A stretch of 18,364 bases of DNA from SFTH01 sp051878085 (GTDB lineage: Bacteria > Bacillota > Clostridia > Christensenellales > Aristaeellaceae), in assembly GCA_051878085.1 (NCBI GenBank), contig JBJEJN010000043.1, forward strand, positions 1-18,364, given 5' to 3'. The notes beneath the pieces were generated by a model that saw nothing but the letters and a program-made list of their open reading frames with translations, searched no databases and had not been told where the DNA came from. Shown one piece after another: positions 14,601 to 18,364 of this stretch. The stretch's first letter is position 1, and each line of letters starts with the position of its first letter. Made by a program: the position numbers and the translations under genes.

Positions 14601-17110
14601 TCCGCGTGGAGTACGTGCTGCCCGCCAACACCGCCGCCAGCGTCAGCTTCAAGGAGGAAAACACCCACAGCGTCCTCGAAATCCACGACGACGGAACTTT
14701 CCGCATGATCGACCCGGAGACCACCATGCTCAGGGTCACGACCCACAACGGCAAATCCGCGACCTGCACCATCACCGCGCTGCCGGAGCCGACGGCGGTC
14801 TACCTCGATCGGACGGAGATCACGCTGCGCCAGACCTGCAGCGACGTGCTCGTGCCCAGCGTGAACCCGGAGAGCTTCTGCCGCAGCTACAGATTTGCCA
14901 GCAGCGACCCGGAGATCGTCACGGTGGATGAAAACGGCCGGCTCCAGGGCGTAAATCAGGGCACGGCGGAGATCAGCGTCACGATTCCGGTGACGCCCGG
15001 CCTGAAGGCGGTCTGCCGCGTGACGGTCATCGCGCCGCCGCCGAAGATTGTGCTGGCTGCGGAGAAAATCACCCTCGGCGTGAACGAGAAATTTGATCTC
15101 AACGTGGGCTATGTGGCCGACGAGCCGGATTACAACCCGCCGTTCAGCTGTAAGAGCAGCAACAGCAAGTATGTGACCGTCAGCGCAGACGGCGTCGTCA
15201 CCGCTGTGCGCGCGGGCTCCGCAAGCATCACCGTCACCAATGCGGACGGCATGAAGACGGTGTGCGCCGTGACGGTCAAGCGCGCGCCCAGCTCGGTGAA
15301 GCTCTCGCCGGAGAAGGGAGATCTGTCGGTAGGCGATACCGCGCGCTTCAAATGGACGCTGAGCAGCGGCTCCGCAGGTCGCGTGCGCTTCGAGAGCAGC
15401 GATCCTGCGGTGCTGGAGGTGGCGGACGATGGCGCGGCGGTTGCGAAGGCTCCCGGAACGGTGAAGGTGCGCGTGCGCACCTACAACGGAAAATCAGCCA
15501 CCGCCACCGTCACCGTGCATCCCGAGCCGGAGCGCGTGGCGTTTACGAAGAACGGTGATCCCATGCGCTTCGCCATCGGCATGAAGGGCAAGCTCAACGC
15601 CGTGCTGTACCCCTCGAACTTCGGCAGCGTGACCTTCGCCAGCAGCAATCCGGGCGTGATCAGCATCGATGAAAAGACCGGTGCATACGCGGTTCACTCC
15701 ATGGGCGAATGCGATCTCACGGTCACGGCCTACAACGGCGTGTCCGAGACCCGCCACGCGAAGGTGTACGTCGCGCCGGATTACGTCAAGGCCGTGGATA
15801 CGAAGCTCACGCTGGGCGTGGGGGAGGATTACAGGATGCGGATTCGCCGCGAGGCCCCGTATGGCCAGGAGTGCGAGCCGGGCTTCAGCTACAAGTCCAG
15901 CAATACCAAGGTCGCAAGGGTGGACGAAAACGGCATCATCACTGCGGTCAAGACTGGCAGCGCCACCATCACGGCCACGAGCTTCAATGGCCTGAAGGCC
16001 AGCTGCAAGGTCACCGTGAAGAAGGCGCCCACCTCGCTGAAGCTCAACGCGACCGAGCTGACTCTGGGCAAGAACGAGGGCTTCCAGCTTCGTGCGACGC
16101 TCGCGCCCAGCGGCTGCGGCGGCGTGATTCGCTATGAGACCTCCAATTCCAACCAGGCCTTCGTGGATGAGACGGGATGGATTCATGCAAACGGTCACGA
16201 GGGCACCGTGGTCATCACCGCCAGCACCTACAACGGCCTGACGGCGAGCTGCACCGTGAACCTCGGACGCGAGCCGAGCTCCATCAGCTTCCCGGTGGAT
16301 CGCCTCGAGATGTATGTCGGCATGAAGCTCGATCCGCAGCTGCAGGTCAACGGCGGCGTTTGCAGCAGCTTCAAGGTCATGTCCACCAGCCCGTCGGTCG
16401 CATACATGGATTCCTATGGAAGAATCGTTGCAAAGAAGAAGGGCCGTGCGGAGATCTATGTGGAGAGCTACAACGGATGCGGGGCGAGCCTCTATGTCAC
16501 CGTCGCCGCCGCGCCCAGCAAGTGCTATCTCGATCTGCCGGGCACGCTGAACGTGGGCTACCTCTACAACCTCCCGAACCACTTCCGCACCTCGCCGGAA
16601 ACCGATCCGTGGCTGAGCTTCGATTCCGCAAAGGTCAGCAATGACTGCGCGGTGATCCTGGAGAATGCGGGCAGCGTCTACCTGATGCCGGTAAAGGCGG
16701 GCAGCTTCAGCGTGACGGTGAAGAGCTATAACGGAAAGAGCGTGAAAAAGACCTTCAAGGCGGTGGAAAAGGATCCGCCCATCGAGCCGGAGATCATCTC
16801 GCCTGCGCGCACGGACGCCCAGCGGCCGGATTACCTCGGCAGCTGGGAGCTGACGGGCATATGCACCGACGGAATGACCCTCCCGCCGGAGATGTTTGAC
16901 CTTCAGGGCGGTGCGATCACCGTCGGCGATATAAAGCTGGAGATGCTCCTCGACGGGCAGCGCATGGAGCTGGATTATCGCATCAAGAGCGGCCAATTGG
17001 TGATGGAGGATCCCTATGCGAAGGAGCTGCTGCGCTGCACACTGCATGAAAACGGCATGCTGTCCCTGCCGCTGGAGGAGGACGTGACACTGTGGTACCG
17101 GCGCGCGTGA
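11666..17110 (+). CDS. Very large BspA-like leucine-rich-repeat and Ig-like-domain surface protein
   Basis: The 1814-residue protein starts with a secretion signal (MNSHMMRRLLALLLSALMLLGSC). Cys23 after LLGS fits a lipobox, so it may be a lipoprotein. An acidic, Pro/Thr/Glu-rich linker (about 24-118) is followed by two Ig-like Big_2-type domains (about 120-287). Two BspA-type leucine-rich blocks come next (288-532 and 533-875). The second has about ten units built on GCTGLT. Ten more Ig-like domains of about 84 residues follow (876-1719), with recurring NGxxATCxVTV ends. A C-terminal beta-rich domain (1720-1814, YLGSWELTG) resembles lipocalin-like C-termini. No LPXTG or SLH anchor is seen. 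Such proteins are cell-surface adhesins or binding proteins; the ligand is unknown. Start: GGAGGG 5 bases before ATG 11666, with its own promoter. It appears monocistronic. Confidence 0.9.
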   Translation: MNSHMMRRLLALLLSALMLLGSCSIAETVPAVAAEGAPAVETAAAMETATEESTIDAVAKTAAEESADGATEESALETEVTPVPTPIPTPSPTTEATPGETTPGAGEPTPDEGDGESAEIIEIKEIRVPDTIELEAGERFRMIFWLLPEGAQGKLSYQSDNTKYVTVDEDGMLYGVSGGEANVYVSSENGCIARCRVIVKPVDPTELVLPEEIRILEGRYITPEMNVLPDYATRDLSFSIADPEIASVASYGQVHGIRPGTTQLTVTTHNGLSASIPVVVEAEGSEYFEISDGVLTKYKGAAHYVSVPDGVTAIGEGAFNNAVDLYEVKLPDSVRRIEASAFENPNLKRVYMSDNVTYIGAYCFYSCHNLESVRLSASLEEIGECAFMDCYMLSSVNLPSSLKTIGKSAFYNCKRLTSFDLQNVSFIGDRAFYGTGVVKLTLPGSLGRITTTFLPEALEILTISEGVAAIENASFFSGQSLRRVILPASLTQLADGMAASLKKASVYGPAEGYLADYFANTSVQYYPYLPDAFIIEGNTLVEYTGEGGRVVIPEEVTTVGNYAFANQTDVSAVVFHDGVTKIGSSAFANCTGLTGLEFGNGLTEIGDSAFRGCTGLTKLNLPAGIKKLGQYAFLNCTGLTELNLPSGLEWVDMYAFQGCTGLTHVEIPGSMTRFSSVFKNCTGLESAVIGEGVEVCGGFEGCVNLKQVKLPSTLETLSDSSFAGCTSLTEIQIPTGVTNIGSRCFQGCTGLTEIVLPANLKWLSFGAFEGCTGLRSMKVPGTVRDIESDTFEGCTGLTSVTLSDGIQSISGGSFKDCTSLKEVYVPASVKEILYTEYPYTSGPVFQNCPNVVVYGKKGTTIQKYCVDAGVPFKALDADTASISFPEGDVVLGVGQKYTPEIRIDSMAMLGDVTFSSSSTSRVTVNKTTGALTAKKTGTVTITAKAASGAKASYKVAVKAAPKSISFKEKNITVAVGEEFRVEYVLPANTAASVSFKEENTHSVLEIHDDGTFRMIDPETTMLRVTTHNGKSATCTITALPEPTAVYLDRTEITLRQTCSDVLVPSVNPESFCRSYRFASSDPEIVTVDENGRLQGVNQGTAEISVTIPVTPGLKAVCRVTVIAPPPKIVLAAEKITLGVNEKFDLNVGYVADEPDYNPPFSCKSSNSKYVTVSADGVVTAVRAGSASITVTNADGMKTVCAVTVKRAPSSVKLSPEKGDLSVGDTARFKWTLSSGSAGRVRFESSDPAVLEVADDGAAVAKAPGTVKVRVRTYNGKSATATVTVHPEPERVAFTKNGDPMRFAIGMKGKLNAVLYPSNFGSVTFASSNPGVISIDEKTGAYAVHSMGECDLTVTAYNGVSETRHAKVYVAPDYVKAVDTKLTLGVGEDYRMRIRREAPYGQECEPGFSYKSSNTKVARVDENGIITAVKTGSATITATSFNGLKASCKVTVKKAPTSLKLNATELTLGKNEGFQLRATLAPSGCGGVIRYETSNSNQAFVDETGWIHANGHEGTVVITASTYNGLTASCTVNLGREPSSISFPVDRLEMYVGMKLDPQLQVNGGVCSSFKVMSTSPSVAYMDSYGRIVAKKKGRAEIYVESYNGCGASLYVTVAAAPSKCYLDLPGTLNVGYLYNLPNHFRTSPETDPWLSFDSAKVSNDCAVILENAGSVYLMPVKAGSFSVTVKSYNGKSVKKTFKAVEKDPPIEPEIISPARTDAQRPDYLGSWELTGICTDGMTLPPEMFDLQGGAITVGDIKLEMLLDGQRMELDYRIKSGQLVMEDPYAKELLRCTLHENGMLSLPLEEDVTLWYRRA
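13262..14280 (+). repeat. Tandem leucine-rich repeat coding units
   Basis: In this part of the surface-protein gene, units of about 66-72 bases recur, each with a close variant of TGCACGGGCCTGAC, which encodes CTGL(T). About ten units are visible, some identical over the core. The DNA-level similarity, beyond protein-level need, suggests recent duplication and potential for length change by slippage or recombination. Confidence 0.75.
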
Positions 17111-17134
17111 GCGTGAAGCGACGCGCAGAACAAA

Positions 17135-17211
17135 GGGCATGCCGCACGCATGACGGACGGCATGCCCGGAGATGAAAAGAACGGGGAGCCAGCGCCAAAC
17201 GGCGCTGGCTC
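17135..17211 (+). terminator. Two hairpins after the surface-protein gene
   Basis: GGGCATGCC (17135-17143) pairs with GGCATGCCC (17159-17167). GAGCCAGCGCC (17186-17196) pairs with GGCGCTGGCTC (17201-17211) around AAAC, a perfect 11-bp stem. Only CTCTCGG follows on the + strand, so termination by the second hairpin would rely on its very stable stem. No other gene needs a terminator here. Confidence 0.6.
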
Positions 17212-17258
17212 TCTCGGTATCCGGACGGGTTTTGCAGTTTCACATTCTGTCAATGCTC

Positions 17259-17313
17259 TGGAATGAGATCTGTGGCCACATGCATTCCAAGCGTGGTCAA
17301 ATTCCATTTTGAC
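17259..17313. repeat. Nested inverted repeats
   Basis: TGGAATG (17259-17265) and CATTCCA (17283-17289) flank a perfect 10-base palindrome, TGTGGCCACA (17271-17280). A second pair, GTCAAA (17296-17301) and TTTGAC (17308-17313), follows. No T-run and no gene is attached. They may be protein-binding sites or remnants of older insertions. Confidence 0.4.
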
Positions 17314-17350
17314 AAAGCAAAAGCCCTGAAACCATTGTGATTTCAGGACT
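17314..17350 (-). terminator. Intrinsic terminator behind the tRNA-like sequence
   Basis: On the - strand a 13-bp stem is formed by 17338-17350 and 17322-17334, with two G-T pairs and a three-base loop. TTTTGCTTT follows. It begins only 6 bases after the CCA end of the tRNA-like sequence, which is the usual place for a tRNA terminator. Confidence 0.8.
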
Positions 17351-17356
17351 TGTAAG

Positions 17357-17402
17357 TGGTCTGGGTGAGAAGATTCGAACTTCCGGCCTCTTGAACCCCA
17401 TT
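17357..17402 (-). pseudogene. 3' half of a tRNA-Pro(GGG), displaced or decayed
   Basis: Read on the - strand, this stretch contains an anticodon loop ATGGGGT (17395-17401, anticodon GGG) and the 3' anticodon strand TCAAG. A five-base variable loop AGGCC and a complete T arm (GGAAG, TTCGAAT, CTTCT) follow. The acceptor strand CACCCAG, discriminator A and an encoded CCA complete the 3' half. All of this is as in an intact tRNA-Pro. Upstream of the loop the match stops: the expected TTGA strand and a standard D arm are missing. Instead there is a hairpin CGGGAC/GTCCCG (17405-17419) followed by ACCA. Further out, CTGGTG and GCTAGCTTGGAGC (to about 17443) only vaguely recall an acceptor strand and a D arm. 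It cannot fold as a normal tRNA. It is either a displaced attachment-site copy left by integration, or a degenerate tRNA. Confidence 0.75.
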
Positions 17403-17460
17403 GGTCGGGACTGCGTCCCGCCCTGCTCCAAGCTAGCCACCAGCACCATATTACAGGCAA

Positions 17461-17535
17461 TTACACCCTGAATGTCGGTATTCTGCGATTCGCGCAAGCA
17501 AAATGTTTACCCTTCGGCGCAATTTTGTTTACCCT
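17461..17535. repeat. TTTACCCT direct repeats
   Basis: TGTTTACCCT occurs at 17504-17513 and 17526-17535, 22 bases apart. A related TTACACCCTGAAT lies at 17461-17473, ending 44 bases before the end of the first. The third copy shares the following GAAT with the outer one. The repeats sit between the tRNA-like sequence and a promoter. They resemble arm-type sites of a recombinase or the multiple terminal repeats of an insertion sequence; no transposase is visible. Confidence 0.55.
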
Positions 17536-17550
17536 GAATCGCGTGCTTTG

Positions 17551-17579
17551 ATTGTAGCATTGACAGCACATTTTGTCAA
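17551..17579 (-). promoter_or_regulatory. Promoter firing toward the tRNA-like sequence
   Basis: On the - strand, consensus TTGACA (17574-17579), a 17-base spacer and TACAAT (17551-17556). The -35 is one arm of a perfect inverted repeat, ATTGACA (17559-17565) and TGTCAAT (17574-17580), so a repressor could sit here. No protein gene lies downstream; the first recognisable element is the tRNA-like sequence about 100 bases away. Confidence 0.72.
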
Positions 17580-17609
17580 TCCAACCTCCGCCGCAAAGAA
17601 ACTTCCCCG

Positions 17610-17629
17610 CCGTCCGTGATGGGCGACGG
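17610..17629 (-). terminator. Possible weak terminator after the YD-repeat gene
   Basis: CCGTC (17610-17614) can pair with GACGG (17625-17629) just beyond the stop of the - strand gene, and AAGTTTCTTTG follows on that strand. The stem is short, so the call is tentative. Confidence 0.3.
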
Positions 17630-17640
17630 GCTTGAAATAG

Positions 17641-18363
17641 TTAGTTGTCCATATCGGAGTATGTATACGAAGCAATATTGTACTGGTTATCTAAACGTGT
17701 TTCTTCTTTTACCTCCATCAATAATCCATGACTATCATACGAATATGAATAATACTTTGGTGTACCTCTATCAGTAGTCCGAACAGTCGTTAAAACAACC
17801 CCGTTATTATCATAAGTATACTCATATTTATAAACGGTTGGCTGGGATGCTCCATTATAATACACTTCCGAAACTATAATATTACCGTTTTTGTCGTATG
17901 TGTAGTTCCATTTTTCAGTTTCAATCTGACCGTCTTTGTAATATGATTCATTATTACTTGCCTTGTATACAGTAGTTTCATCAACGGGATTACCATGTTC
18001 GTCATATTCTGTTGTTGATTCATATGTGACGGTGGTTATACTACTGCTTCTGTCACCTGTGGTTATGCTGTTGATGATATGTCCATTATCATCAACGGTA
18101 TACTCCTTTATCCATACTATTTCGCCATCATTACCTATGCGTTCTACTTTACTGACAAATCCTTGATTGTCATATGAGTACAGTTCTGTTACCGTCGTTG
18201 TTATTTTATCTCCATCATACCAAGTATAGACGATTGAATCGAGTTTAGCCATTTTACAATAACATGCATCAATATGTGCTTTGCTGTCTTTATAGTCCTC
18301 GATTTCTTTAAACATATTTATTGCATCTTGATACTTACCACTTTCTTCAAGTGCCAAGGCTTC
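17641..18363 (-). CDS. YD-repeat (RHS-like) protein, N-terminus cut by the window edge
   Basis: The frame is open to the right edge, so only the C-terminal 240 residues are seen and the start is outside. The first part (EALALEESGKYQDAINMFKEIEDYKDSKAHIDACYCKMA) is a helical TPR-like segment with the YKDS motif common near the membrane-proximal part of Clostridial surface proteins. It is followed by about six YD-type units, such as YSYDNQGFV, YDEHGNPVD, YTYDKNGNII and YTYDNNGVV, spaced roughly 20-35 residues apart. They form beta-strand-rich repeats as in RHS/YD proteins, but without a toxin tip or hyperconserved core. The gene ends normally at TAA. Its DNA is plainly AT-rich, unlike every other gene here, and it lies on the element side of the tRNA relic. 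This suggests horizontal acquisition. Function is unknown; extracytoplasmic location is a guess. Confidence 0.7.
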   Translation of the reverse strand, partial: EALALEESGKYQDAINMFKEIEDYKDSKAHIDACYCKMAKLDSIVYTWYDGDKITTTVTELYSYDNQGFVSKVERIGNDGEIVWIKEYTVDDNGHIINSITTGDRSSSITTVTYESTTEYDEHGNPVDETTVYKASNNESYYKDGQIETEKWNYTYDKNGNIIVSEVYYNGASQPTVYKYEYTYDNNGVVLTTVRTTDRGTPKYYSYSYDSHGLLMEVKEETRLDNQYNIASYTYSDMDN

Positions 18364-18364
18364 T

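Noticed and set aside
11645..17140. Long - strand open frames opposite the surface-protein gene (11645-13657 and 15494-17140)
   Set aside because: Antisense of a repetitive GC-rich gene; the repeats create apparent repeats in the shadow frame, and there is no ribosome binding site or recognisable domain.
17357..17445. Intact tRNA gene
   Set aside because: The 5' acceptor strand does not pair properly with CACCCAG, the 5' anticodon strand is missing and the D arm is incomplete, so a normal cloverleaf cannot form.
17014..17497. - strand open frames running through the tRNA-like region
   Set aside because: They read through a tRNA T arm, a terminator stem and the end of another gene, with no ribosome binding site; they are chance frames.

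Overview
The window looks like a piece of chromosome from a GC-rich, Gram-positive anaerobe of the Clostridia (Oscillospirales/Christensenellales-like). This is inferred from the acetylase-type diaminopimelate (DAP) genes, a lysine riboswitch, a BcrA-like antimicrobial-peptide ABC transporter with a two-component system, strong AGGAGG ribosome binding sites, sigma-A-type promoters and a very large BspA-like surface protein. No species can be named from the sequence alone.

Layout. 1-405: the end of a LivF-type amino-acid ABC ATPase and its terminator. 557-846: a promoter, a lysine riboswitch aptamer and an intrinsic terminator, all on the + strand. 852-5719: lysine/DAP biosynthesis, with dapH on the - strand followed by a + strand operon of N-acetyl-DAP deacetylase, dapA, dapB and lysC. 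5746-7398: a promoter with an operator-like palindrome and an FGGY sugar kinase. 7411-11459 (- strand): response regulator, ABC ATPase, ABC permease, histidine kinase and a permuted NlpC/P60-like hydrolase, with a tandem direct-repeat operator before the ATPase. 11606-17211 (+): a promoter, an 1814-residue secreted or lipid-anchored protein (two BspA-type leucine-rich blocks, about 12 Ig-like domains) and terminator-like hairpins. 17314-17579: a tRNA-Pro-like relic on the - strand, with a terminator behind it and a good promoter ahead of it. 17641-18363: an AT-rich partial gene for a YD-repeat protein, probably on the edge of a mobile element.

How the parts work together. LysC, DapA, DapB, DapH and the deacetylase cover most of the acetylated DAP route; Asd, the aminotransferase, DapF and LysA are not in the window. 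The lysine riboswitch points toward this cluster, but the first gene it meets is dapH in the opposite orientation. Read-through at low lysine would run antisense through dapH before reaching the deacetylase-dapA-dapB-lysC operon, which has no convincing promoter of its own. This resembles a riboswitch-gated noncontiguous operon.

The five-gene - strand cluster is a sense-and-expel module: a two-component system probably activates an exporter carrying the E-loop typical of bacitracin/lantibiotic self-protection ATPases. At the right end, the 3' half of a tRNA-Pro(GGG), broken exactly at the anticodon loop and followed by AT-rich DNA, looks like a displaced attachment site. An unusual transcribed tRNA-like RNA is the alternative.
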